Part shown: positions 1-8,400 of the stretch, in pieces | How the letters are laid out: every line of letters begins with the position of its first letter | Numbering within the stretch: position 1 is the first letter of the stretch | Assembly (NCBI GenBank): GCA_903827955.1 | Contig: CAIKKJ010000075.1 | Span: forward strand, 32,332-96,331 | Length of the DNA: 64,000 bases | Direction of reading: 5' to 3' | Source: an uncultured Verrucomicrobia subdivision 3 bacterium | GTDB lineage: Bacteria; Verrucomicrobiota; Verrucomicrobiia; Limisphaerales; UBA11358 | Position numbers and translations under genes: made by a program | Notes under the pieces: model-generated | Told to the model about the DNA's origin: nothing | The model's database searches: none | Seen by the model: only the letters and a program-made list of their open reading frames with translations

Positions 1-558
1 CCGCGTCCACTCCTTCGCTTTCGTCGGCGATTTTGTCCACGCCACGCCGAGTGAAAGCGGGTCGGTCTCGTAGCCTTGCTTCGCGCCGCCGATGTAGGTG
101 AGCCAAAACTTGCCGGCGAATTTTTCTAGTGCGTGCGTGCCGTCCCAATGGTAATCGCACAACGCAATTCCGCCGTCCGCCTGCCACGCGTCCCACTGGT
201 TCGTGGGCGTGAAGGTAAGAATTTTTCCCAGCTTCTCCCAATGCAACAGGTCGTCGCTCTTCGCAAGGAACGTCTGGTAGCCCACCTTGTTCGTGATGGC
301 AACATACAGCATGAACCAATGCTTGCCGCTGCGGAAAATGCTCGGGCAATCCACGAGCACGTTCGTGCTTTCGCCGCGCAGCACTACGCCATATTTAAAC
401 GGCGTCTTCACCTCGTCGTAAATCTGCTGCATCACGTTCGTGTCCACAAGCCGGCCTTCGGGGATGGCGGGGATGACCGTGCGATGGGAATCAGCGGCGT
501 GAACACTCTGGAGTGCCAGACCAGACAAGCACACAGATAGCAGCAACAGTAGTTTCAT
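1..558 (-). CDS. Secreted glycoside hydrolase-like protein (five-bladed beta-propeller, GH43-like), 3'-truncated by window edge
   Basis: Not in ORF track because it runs off the edge. Reverse-strand translation from ATG at 558: MKLLLLLSVCLSGLALQSVHAADSHRTVIPAIPEGRLVDTNVMQQIYDEVKTPFKYGVVLRGESTNVLVDCPSIFRSGKHWFMLYVAITNKVGYQTFLAKSDDLLHWEKLGKIL...; signal peptide plus GH43-like blade motifs. Confidence 0.7.
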   Translation of the reverse strand, partial: MKLLLLLSVCLSGLALQSVHAADSHRTVIPAIPEGRLVDTNVMQQIYDEVKTPFKYGVVLRGESTNVLVDCPSIFRSGKHWFMLYVAITNKVGYQTFLAKSDDLLHWEKLGKILTFTPTNQWDAWQADGGIALCDYHWDGTHALEKFAGKFWLTYIGGAKQGYETDPLSLGVAWTKSPTKAKEWTR

Positions 559-580
559 AATCAATTTCAGTTTGGGAATA

Positions 581-1654
581 TCAATGGCCGGAATTTTTCG
601 TCGCGCGGATGATTTCATTGCGACCGCTTTGCGCCGAACTGCAGGCGGCGGCGATGATTTCCATCGAGGCGAGGCCAAGTTCGCCCGACGAACCATTGGC
701 AGCATTGCCGAGAATCGCCTCGATAAAATTTAGCGCGGGTGATTGCGCCGGATAGATTTCTTCCGCCGCGAGCGGTTTGAATTCCGTGCGTTGGTTCGCA
801 AAATCGGTCAGCGTCATCGTGCCGCGCCACAGTTCCAGTTGCAAAATGGCTTGGCTGCCGAAAACACGAACCTCGTAATTTTTTTCCGCCAACGGCGTTG
901 CGGCCGTGCTGGCGAGCGAAACAAGCGCGCCGTTTTCCATTGTAATGGTTAGGGCGTTGTAGAGGTCGTTCGGCGAGCCGTCGCGGTCGAAGCGCGCGAA
1001 GACTTCGGCCGGGCGCAGTCCGGTGAGAAACGTCAGATACGCCGCCGCGTGCGAGACCTGACAGTAGATTTGCCCGCCGCCGGCGATGGCCGGGTCGTTG
1101 TAAGAACCGCGCCCCGGCTGGACATAGACGTTGTCCATCCCGTGTGTCGGCGAGGTGTTGATGCCGCGCAGCAACTGGTCAATCGGGTTGGTCATCAGCA
1201 CGGAAATCATTTTGACTTCGCCCAGCGCACCGGCATGAATCAAACGCCGCGCCTCGATGCCGTGCCGCGTGAAATGCCACGGGCAACTGATAAGCAATTG
1301 CAAATTTTTCTGTGCCGCCAATTCCACGAGCTCACGCGCTTCGGCGGCGGTGAAAGTCATCGGCTTTTCCACCAGCACATGCAGCCCGCGTTCGAGCGCA
1401 GCCTTGGCTTGCGCGTAGTGGACGTTCGGCGTGGAGGCCACGATGACAGCGTCGAGCGGTTGCAGCGCGAGCAAGGACTCAACTTCAGTGCAGGCGTGGG
1501 CCGCGCCAAAATCCCGCGCGATTTTTTCCGCCTGCTCGCGACCGCGTGTCTGGATGGCGACGAGTTTTGCCGCCGGATGCGATCGCACCGCCGGCAGGTG
1601 AGCGAAGGTCGCCCACCATCCCGCGCCAATCACGCCAATGGAAATTTGCTTCAT
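581..1654 (-). CDS. Gfo/Idh/MocA family oxidoreductase
   Basis: MKQISIGVIGAGWWATFAHLPAV Rossmann start and VLVEKPMT motif; start moved to internal ATG relative to ORF track. Confidence 0.85.
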   Translation of the reverse strand: MKQISIGVIGAGWWATFAHLPAVRSHPAAKLVAIQTRGREQAEKIARDFGAAHACTEVESLLALQPLDAVIVASTPNVHYAQAKAALERGLHVLVEKPMTFTAAEARELVELAAQKNLQLLISCPWHFTRHGIEARRLIHAGALGEVKMISVLMTNPIDQLLRGINTSPTHGMDNVYVQPGRGSYNDPAIAGGGQIYCQVSHAAAYLTFLTGLRPAEVFARFDRDGSPNDLYNALTITMENGALVSLASTAATPLAEKNYEVRVFGSQAILQLELWRGTMTLTDFANQRTEFKPLAAEEIYPAQSPALNFIEAILGNAANGSSGELGLASMEIIAAACSSAQSGRNEIIRATKNSGH

Positions 1655-1747
1655 GCCGGAAACAGCTGACGGCGCGCTTAACTGGTTGCCGCCAAATTTT
1701 GGTTTGCCCGACGGTGTCAAAAAAAATGCGCGTTGCCGAGAATTTTG

Positions 1748-2401
1748 TCAGAAAGCGGCGGTCTGCTGCACTGCCGCCGCGAGCAGTCCGAGGTAGCTGC
1801 TGCGCGAAATTACTTTTGCTCCGAAAGGTTCGGTCGCGGGCGTGACCATTTGGATGTCGAACAATGAAAACTTTCTTTCACGCAAATGCGCCGCGAGTTT
1901 TACGAGCGCGACCTTCGAGGCGTTGTCTGCGCGGTGGAACATGGATTCGCCCGCGAACAATCCGCCAACACTTACGCCGTAGATGCCGCCCACAAGTTTT
2001 CCGGACTGCCAGCACTCGACGCTGTGCGCGTGACCGAGTTCGTGCAGCCGCGTGTAGGCCGCGATGAACTCCGGCGAAATCCAAGTGCCGCCGCGTTTCG
2101 GATCCGGCGCGGCGCACGCGGTCATTACCTTGCGGAACGCAGTGTTCACGGTGACTTCAAACGGACAGCGGCGAATAAATTTTGCTAGGCTCGCGGAAAC
2201 ATGAAACGTATCCAGCGGCATCACGCCGCGTGGTTCCGGGGACCACCAAGAAATCGGATTCACGCTCCACGGAAAAATTCCGCTGCGATACGCGAGCAGC
2301 AGCCTTTCAGGCGAAAGGTCGCCGCCGACCGCGAGCAGGCCATCCGCGTCGGCCGCGTTTACGTCGGGAAACCAGAGTCGCTGATCCAGCATCGCGGGCA
2401 T
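1748..2401 (-). CDS. aat: Leucyl/phenylalanyl-tRNA--protein transferase
   Basis: LLAVGGDLSPERLLLAYRSGIFPWS, WWSPEPRGVMPLD, GGIYGVSVGGLFAGESMFHR motifs. Confidence 0.93.
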   Translation of the reverse strand: MPAMLDQRLWFPDVNAADADGLLAVGGDLSPERLLLAYRSGIFPWSVNPISWWSPEPRGVMPLDTFHVSASLAKFIRRCPFEVTVNTAFRKVMTACAAPDPKRGGTWISPEFIAAYTRLHELGHAHSVECWQSGKLVGGIYGVSVGGLFAGESMFHRADNASKVALVKLAAHLRERKFSLFDIQMVTPATEPFGAKVISRSSYLGLLAAAVQQTAAF

Positions 2402-2404
2402 GGT

Positions 2405-2896
2405 TCACTCCGGCAGTTCCGGCGGCACGTCGCCGTTGATGATGCCGAGGAAAAACATTTCGAACGCCCCGGCGATCTCCATAAACATCGCGCGCCGCGC
2501 GCCCTCGGAGTTTGGCGCAATTTTTTTCTTTGGTTCATAGCCCGGCGAACCCAGCGCAAGCCAGCAGCCGATGCGCACGTCGTTGACGACTTGCAGCAGC
2601 CATTCCAAATCAGTTCGGGAGAAAGCAGCCTGGCTTGCATTTTCTTTATCCGTGAACCGCCCCGGCTCGTTGATCAGCGCGAGAACTTCCTGCTGGTTTT
2701 GCTGGCGTTGCGCCTTGAGCGCGTCGTCGAGCAACTGCTGGTTTTCCTCGCGTCGCGGAAATTTTTTATCCTTCGTCAACCGGTGGTGCGCGGCTGGCAC
2801 GAGCGGATACATGGAAAGCAGATGCAGCAGCAGCAGCTTTTCCTCGGTGGCAAACTCAATCAAAAAGTTTCCACCGTCATGGCCAAGAAATTTCAT
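2405..2896 (-). CDS. DUF2017-like protein
   Basis: 163-aa alpha-helical ORF directly upstream of aat and overlapping clpS; position and size resemble DUF2017 partners of clpS. Confidence 0.5.
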   Translation of the reverse strand: MKFLGHDGGNFLIEFATEEKLLLLHLLSMYPLVPAAHHRLTKDKKFPRREENQQLLDDALKAQRQQNQQEVLALINEPGRFTDKENASQAAFSRTDLEWLLQVVNDVRIGCWLALGSPGYEPKKKIAPNSEGARRAMFMEIAGAFEMFFLGIINGDVPPELPE

Positions 2897-3198
2897 TTGC
2901 CATCGCGCTCCAGCGTGGCATTGAGCGTGTATTTCTGAAGCTGGTGAACGTAGAACTCCGCTTTCTCCAAACTCTCCCGCGTCAGCACGCTCTTGCCGTT
3001 TTTGTGAACTTCCAGCATGTGCTTCTCGGCTTTCTTGCGCTCCCAGCCGAAGACGGTTTGGAAAACATGCGTCACATAATCCATCAAATTCACCGGGTCG
3101 TCCCAGCAGATGACGAGATAGCCCGGCTCGTGTTCGCTGGCGGAATCCGCCGCATGCGAAATGTCCGGGGCGACTTCAGGAAAAGCGGTGGCGGGCAT
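2893..3198 (-). CDS. clpS: ATP-dependent Clp protease adaptor ClpS
   Basis: YLVICWDDPVNLMDYVTHVFQTVFGWERKKAEKHMLEVHKNGKSVL is typical ClpS core. Confidence 0.92.
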   Translation of the reverse strand: MPATAFPEVAPDISHAADSASEHEPGYLVICWDDPVNLMDYVTHVFQTVFGWERKKAEKHMLEVHKNGKSVLTRESLEKAEFYVHQLQKYTLNATLERDGK

Positions 3199-3230
3199 GA
3201 TTCAATTTATTTCAGTCGCACAAAAAAACT

Positions 3231-4658
3231 TTAGCACACCCGCGCCACTTCAATGCCAAGCAATTTGCCCAGCTTGTCAATTTTGTCTGCAATGTGACTC
3301 ACGCCGACCGCGCAATGATGCGCCGGGCCGTGCGCGTTCCAGTCGTTGACAAATTTCCGCGCGCCGATGGAAAATTTGTAACGACTGTTCGTATTTCCAA
3401 TTTCTAAAATTGGTCCGGAAACGGATTCACCTTCGGCCACGAGCAGTTTTAATTTTCCATCTTTCGTTTCCACGACAGACAGCAACGTCACCGCGCCGTG
3501 CTTCACGGACATTTCCACCGACAAGCCGCGTCCGACTTTGCCGTGATAAACCTTAAGCGGACGCACTTTAGTTTTTCCTTCAGCGATGGCTATGTGACCC
3601 GGCCCGTCGTGCCCCATGAGCACCACGTCAGCGGCAAAATCCAGCGCGTAATATTCCGTGAACGAGCCGCCCACGCCGAAGGTGTCCATGATCTTCATGG
3701 CCTGGGCGTTTTTCACTTCGTATTCGCCGGCGACGGGAATGCCGCGCGCGGTCAAAAGTGAATTGCCCAAAATAATCGAGCTGATGGCGTCTTCGTTTTC
3801 TGCATTGCCCGTGCCGCTGTAAAAATACGCGAGCGAGCCGAGGTCGTGTTCCTTCACCAAGCGGTCGAGCGCGACGGAAGTTTTCGCGGCGCGCTCCAAC
3901 TCCGCTTGCGAACAATCCGACTGCACGGCAAAAACTTTTTTGAACTTCGCGACGCGCTCCTTGATCTGGGCGGCAGAAACATCGCGGCGCAGCGCGGCGA
4001 GTTCGTCCACCTCCAAAATTTCCAGATGGCCGCCGAACGTCGCGCATTGCAGCGTGGTGTCGGAATAAATATCCAGCATCCCGCCGTAATAATGTCCCAT
4101 CAAACCGAGGCGATTGTGAAACATCTTGTGTGCGACGCGCGCAGCTTCGATCCACGCATCCACTTCGTTCCAGCAAACCGGATCGTCATGCAGCATTCCG
4201 GTGACTTGGTGAAAATCAATGCCGGCGCGGCTGAAAACATTGGCGATTTCCGGCACGGGACACGCGGCGCAATACGCCAGCCAGTCGCCAGTCATCGCGG
4301 TGCGATCGCCCATGCGGTTAAATTTTTCGTAATCAATCGCGGCGGCGGGCGCGAGATTCAAAATGATGACGGGAACTTTCGCGCGTTGCACCACGGGCAA
4401 AACCGTGGACGAAAGCGCATAAGTTGTGACGTGGAGAAAAATCACATCCACATCGGCCGCACGAAATTGATGTCCGGCTTCCAACGCCTTCACCGGATTG
4501 TCAATCAGGCCGAGATTCACCACTTCGACGCCGGGACGTTCCAATTTTTTCTGAACGGTGCGAACGTAGCTTTCAAGACGCGGCTTGAGTCCTTTGAACT
4601 GCGGCCAGTAAGTGTCGAGGCCAATGCCGAAGAGACCGACGCGGAGATTACGTTTCAT
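3231..4658 (-). CDS. L-fucose/L-arabinose isomerase-like protein
   Basis: 475 aa; RVGLFGIGLDTYWPQFKGL N-terminus and GHDGPGHIAIAEGK region as in arabinose/fucose isomerase-like families. Confidence 0.7.
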   Translation of the reverse strand: MKRNLRVGLFGIGLDTYWPQFKGLKPRLESYVRTVQKKLERPGVEVVNLGLIDNPVKALEAGHQFRAADVDVIFLHVTTYALSSTVLPVVQRAKVPVIILNLAPAAAIDYEKFNRMGDRTAMTGDWLAYCAACPVPEIANVFSRAGIDFHQVTGMLHDDPVCWNEVDAWIEAARVAHKMFHNRLGLMGHYYGGMLDIYSDTTLQCATFGGHLEILEVDELAALRRDVSAAQIKERVAKFKKVFAVQSDCSQAELERAAKTSVALDRLVKEHDLGSLAYFYSGTGNAENEDAISSIILGNSLLTARGIPVAGEYEVKNAQAMKIMDTFGVGGSFTEYYALDFAADVVLMGHDGPGHIAIAEGKTKVRPLKVYHGKVGRGLSVEMSVKHGAVTLLSVVETKDGKLKLLVAEGESVSGPILEIGNTNSRYKFSIGARKFVNDWNAHGPAHHCAVGVSHIADKIDKLGKLLGIEVARVC

Positions 4659-4680
4659 ATGGAAAAAGCTTCAGAGTTCA

Positions 4681-4760
4681 AACCGCGAACCACGCGAAAT
4701 ACACGAACGAATTAATTTTTGATTTCGAGTATTTCGAGTGTTTCGTGTGTTTCGCGGTCA
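4681..4760. repeat. Imperfect inverted repeat (REP/MITE-like palindrome)
   Basis: Left arm accgcgaaccacgcgaaatacacgaa; right arm reverse complement accgcgaaacacacgaaacactcgaa; intergenic. Confidence 0.7.
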
Positions 4761-4773
4761 AAATTGTTTTTGT

Positions 4774-5163
4774 TCAACCCGAAATCAAAATGGTGTTCGC
4801 ATATTGCGTCGTGTCGCCGGTGCGGATCAAGCCGATGGCGTGCGGCACGCGTTTTTTGAAATCCACATGCGGCTCGAATTTTGTCGGCACGCCGCGCAGC
4901 GCGGTGGCGAATTTTGCGCGCGTGGCGGGGGAATTGTTTCTCAGGAACTCCTTCGCCTGAAATGCCTGGGTGAAATTGTGGTTCGCGCGCACGGCGGCGA
5001 TGAGTTGCAGCACCGTCGGCAAATCGTCCACGATGGAGATGTCTACCGTTTCAATCATCGGCCAGAACGGAAAGCCGCGGTCGGCAATGACGAGCGCGTT
5101 CGTATGCCGCACGCGCGCGAGCAGCGAGAGGATTTGCGGATTGAGAATACCGTGGTTAATCAT
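4774..5163 (-). CDS. RbsD/FucU family sugar mutarotase/pyranase
   Basis: MINHGILNPQILSLLARVRHTNALVIADRGFPFWP; 129 aa. Confidence 0.8.
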   Translation of the reverse strand: MINHGILNPQILSLLARVRHTNALVIADRGFPFWPMIETVDISIVDDLPTVLQLIAAVRANHNFTQAFQAKEFLRNNSPATRAKFATALRGVPTKFEPHVDFKKRVPHAIGLIRTGDTTQYANTILISG

Positions 5164-5224
5164 GCTTGGATTATCGGAGAAACCGGCTCCCCGTCAATCC
5201 GTCAAAAACCGCCGCCGGTAATTT

Positions 5225-6202
5225 TTAAATTCTAAAATGGCTGCCCGTGAACTTTGGAAAAATCTGCATGACCCACGCTCCGATTAGCCGGCAATGCCAA
5301 TACACCAACACCACGCCCAAGGCGAGCGGCACTTCACGCCGGGCCAGGCCGGCTTTTTTTCGCTGCCAAAAAATGGCTTTGCCTCCCTCGAACATTGCGG
5401 CATACGAGCGGCGCAGCTCGCGGTAGCTTTCACGCCCAAACCAGGATTGGCCACGAAATGTCCGGCGCAGCAGCAAATCATCGCGTCCCTGGGCCAGACC
5501 ACGAATTAAAAAATGCCGTCCACCGTTAGGCGGCGGGTGGCTGACCTGTGCCCCGGTGTGCTGGTGGATTTTCATCCCGCTGTTCCGCCATACCACGGCA
5601 AGCTGCACACAGGCACCACGGGTCGCCCCCGCTGCCATCCTGGGAAATTCAAATTTCCCCAGCAAGCATCTGCGGATAGCAAAATTGTTTGCGTGAAAAA
5701 CCGGTGACTCCTTTAACACCGCTTCGGTTGCACGCAGCGGAAAAAACCAGCTCAACGCCATCGCCCGCCCCAGAAAATCTGACTGGTCGAGATAAGTATG
5801 CCCGGCCACCACGTTCACCTCCGGGTGGACGAACGATTGCAGGAGCGTGACCAGCCAGCCCGGGTCGGGAATGACGTCACTATCCAAAAAAACGATGATT
5901 TTGCCCTCCGCCGACCGTGCACCGAAATTTTTTAGCTCGTAATAGTTCAGCCCGGCCGCCGCTGCCAATCGCCATTCTATGTGCGCATCGCCCGCTTGAA
6001 ATACCTGCGCCAGTTCATTCCGGACGAGTGCCGCCGGAATGTATTCGTTCAAGGCGACAATGATTTCAAAGTCCACCGCTGGCTGGGCGGCTGCGTTCAG
6101 TTCCAAAATCTGTCGGCGAACTTCCCGCAACATCCGGCGGCAGCGGTCCATTTCTGACAGCCGCACGTTTTCCCATTCAATGACGATAGAGAATTTTTCC
6201 AT
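5225..6202 (-). CDS. Glycosyltransferase family 2
   Basis: VDFEIIVALNEYIPAALVRNEL...AEGKIIVFLDSDVIPDPGWL. Confidence 0.8.
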   Translation of the reverse strand: MEKFSIVIEWENVRLSEMDRCRRMLREVRRQILELNAAAQPAVDFEIIVALNEYIPAALVRNELAQVFQAGDAHIEWRLAAAAGLNYYELKNFGARSAEGKIIVFLDSDVIPDPGWLVTLLQSFVHPEVNVVAGHTYLDQSDFLGRAMALSWFFPLRATEAVLKESPVFHANNFAIRRCLLGKFEFPRMAAGATRGACVQLAVVWRNSGMKIHQHTGAQVSHPPPNGGRHFLIRGLAQGRDDLLLRRTFRGQSWFGRESYRELRRSYAAMFEGGKAIFWQRKKAGLARREVPLALGVVLVYWHCRLIGAWVMQIFPKFTGSHFRI

Positions 6203-6203
6203 G

Positions 6204-7631
6204 TCAGACCGTTTGCGTCAATCGTCGGCCGAGTTGTAAAAGTTTTTCCATGTCCGCAGCGGACTTGCCCTCGGCGTAAATGCGCAGCACCGGCTCGGTG
6301 CCGGAGCCACGCAGCATTAGCCACGTTGAATCCCCGGCGACAAATTTCACGCCGTCGCGCGCGTCCACTTTTGCGAGCGGCGAACGGAGAAGTTTTTTTG
6401 GCGGATTGGTTTTCAGCGATTCCATGAGCGCGGCGCGTTTCTCCAGCGGATAATGCGCGTCGTAACGGCCGTAGCGATGCGGGCCAAACTCCTTTTCCAG
6501 CCGCGCGTAAATTCTATTCACGGAAATTTTTTCCATCGCCAGCATTTCCAGCAGAAACAAACCGGCCGCCAAACCATCCCGTTCGGGAATGTGGTTGGCA
6601 AAACCGACCGAGCCGCTTTCTTCTGCGCCGAAGAGCGCGCCCGGCTTCATCATTTCCGGCGCGATGAAGCGAAAGCCGATGCCGACTTCGGTGAGCGGCA
6701 GATTCCACGCCCCGCACATTTTGTCCACCATCGCCGTGGTGTTAAAAGTTTTCGTCACCGTGCCGCGCCCGCCGCGGTTGCGCACGAGATGATGCAGCAA
6801 CAGCGCGATGACTTGCTGATTCGTCAGCGGATTGCCGCGCCCGTCCATCGCGCCGATGCGGTCGGAATCGCCATCGGTCACGAGGCAGATGGCGTGCGGA
6901 TTCTTTTTTAACTGCGCGCCGCCGAGTGCGTAATTTTTCGGCAACGGCTCCGGGCAGATGCCGCCGAATAAAACATCATGCTTGGAATTCAGCGTGGTGA
7001 CGGTGCAATTTGTCTTCGCCAGTAGTGTTTCAAAAACTCCCGCGCCGACGCCGAACAACGGATCATGCGCCACGCGCAATTTGGATTTGGCGATGAGCTT
7101 GAAATCCACGAGTTTTTTGATGGCAGCGAAATGTGCGGGGCGAATGTCTTGAACGGAAATTTTTAGTTTTGAATTTTTAGTTTTTGGTTGCGGCTGACTG
7201 CGGTCCAAAAACCTTTCAACGGCCTTGCACGTCTCCGCGTCGCTGCTGCCGCCGAAGTGCGACTTGAGCTTGAAGCCGTTGAAGATCGGTGGATTATGGC
7301 TGGCGGTGATCACCACGCCGCCGACCGCACCGAGATTTTTCACCGCAAAGGAAACGCACGGCGCCGGCGTCGGCGTGGAGGTGAGGATGACTTGAAAATT
7401 ATTCCCCGCAAAAACCTCGGCGGTGATTTGTGCAAAACGGTCGGAGAAAAAACGGCGGTCGTAGCCGACAATTACTTTTGGCTCGCGCCCAAAAATTTCA
7501 GATTGCGGATTTGAAATTTCAGATTTCCAAAAATCCGCCGTGGCTTGCGCGACGCGCGCGACGTTGGCAAAGGTAAAATCTTCCGCGATGACCGCGCGCC
7601 AGCCGTCCGTGCCGAATTTGATCTGGCTCAT
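6204..7631 (-). CDS. Phosphoglucomutase/phosphomannomutase family protein
   Basis: MSQIKFGTDGWRAVIAEDFT; GGVVITASHNPPIFNGFKLK; VTDGDSDRIGAMDGRG. ORF-track N-terminal extension overlaps rpe and is rejected. Confidence 0.9.
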   Translation of the reverse strand: MSQIKFGTDGWRAVIAEDFTFANVARVAQATADFWKSEISNPQSEIFGREPKVIVGYDRRFFSDRFAQITAEVFAGNNFQVILTSTPTPAPCVSFAVKNLGAVGGVVITASHNPPIFNGFKLKSHFGGSSDAETCKAVERFLDRSQPQPKTKNSKLKISVQDIRPAHFAAIKKLVDFKLIAKSKLRVAHDPLFGVGAGVFETLLAKTNCTVTTLNSKHDVLFGGICPEPLPKNYALGGAQLKKNPHAICLVTDGDSDRIGAMDGRGNPLTNQQVIALLLHHLVRNRGGRGTVTKTFNTTAMVDKMCGAWNLPLTEVGIGFRFIAPEMMKPGALFGAEESGSVGFANHIPERDGLAAGLFLLEMLAMEKISVNRIYARLEKEFGPHRYGRYDAHYPLEKRAALMESLKTNPPKKLLRSPLAKVDARDGVKFVAGDSTWLMLRGSGTEPVLRIYAEGKSAADMEKLLQLGRRLTQTV

Positions 7632-8344
7632 AGCGCAAACGATGGTGGCGGTAGCGAAGGCACGGCAAGGTCGGCGAGCGCCGGGTCGCTGGCGCAGGCG
7701 ATCTTCCGCATTTTTTTGACGGCCGCGCCCATGTTGCGCTGGCTGAACAGCGCGGTCCCGGCCACAAACGTATCCGCCCCGGCGCGGGCGCATTCGGCGA
7801 CAGTTTGGTTGTTGATGCCGCCGTCCACCTCGATGCGATAATTCAATTTCCGTTCGCGCCGCCAAGTTTCCGCCTGCTGGATTTTGGGCAGGCATTCGTG
7901 GATAAAACTTTGCCCGCCGAAGCCGGGATTAACAGTCATCACGAGCAGCAAATCAATTTTGTCGAGATACGGCGCGGCTTCGGCGATGGCGGTGGGCGGG
8001 TTGACGGCGAGACCGACTTTTTTGCCGAGCGATTTTATTTTCCAGAGGAGCTGCGGAACTTTGTCGCCGAGTTCTACGTGGACGATGATTTGGTCCGCGC
8101 CGGCTTTGACAAACGGCTCCAGCAAAATTTCCGGCTTGCCGCACATCAGATGCACGTCGAAGAAAAGTTTTTTGGCGTGCGGCCGAACGGCGGCGACGAC
8201 GGCGGGGCCGAAGGAAATGTTCGGCACGAACTGGCCGTCCATGATGTCGAGGTGCAGCCAGTCGGCCCCGGCGCGTTCGGCGCGTTCAGCCTCCTTGCCA
8301 AGGCGGGTGAAGTCGGCGGCGAGCAGTGACGGCGCAATTATCAT
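7628..8344 (-). CDS. rpe: Ribulose-phosphate 3-epimerase
   Basis: MIIAPSLLAADFTRLGKEAE, LHLDIMDGQFVPNISFGP, VMTVNPGFGGQSFI, VDGGIN. Confidence 0.95.
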   Translation of the reverse strand: MIIAPSLLAADFTRLGKEAERAERAGADWLHLDIMDGQFVPNISFGPAVVAAVRPHAKKLFFDVHLMCGKPEILLEPFVKAGADQIIVHVELGDKVPQLLWKIKSLGKKVGLAVNPPTAIAEAAPYLDKIDLLLVMTVNPGFGGQSFIHECLPKIQQAETWRRERKLNYRIEVDGGINNQTVAECARAGADTFVAGTALFSQRNMGAAVKKMRKIACASDPALADLAVPSLPPPSFAL

Positions 8345-8400
8345 GGCGCGAGGATAGCGGATGAAGGCTGGCGGATGGAAGATGGAAAATTTCCGCCGTG

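Noticed and set aside
7632-7895. N-terminal extension of the phosphohexomutase ORF
   Set aside because: Overlaps rpe; the family start MSQIKFGTDGW at 7631 gives an ATGA junction with rpe.
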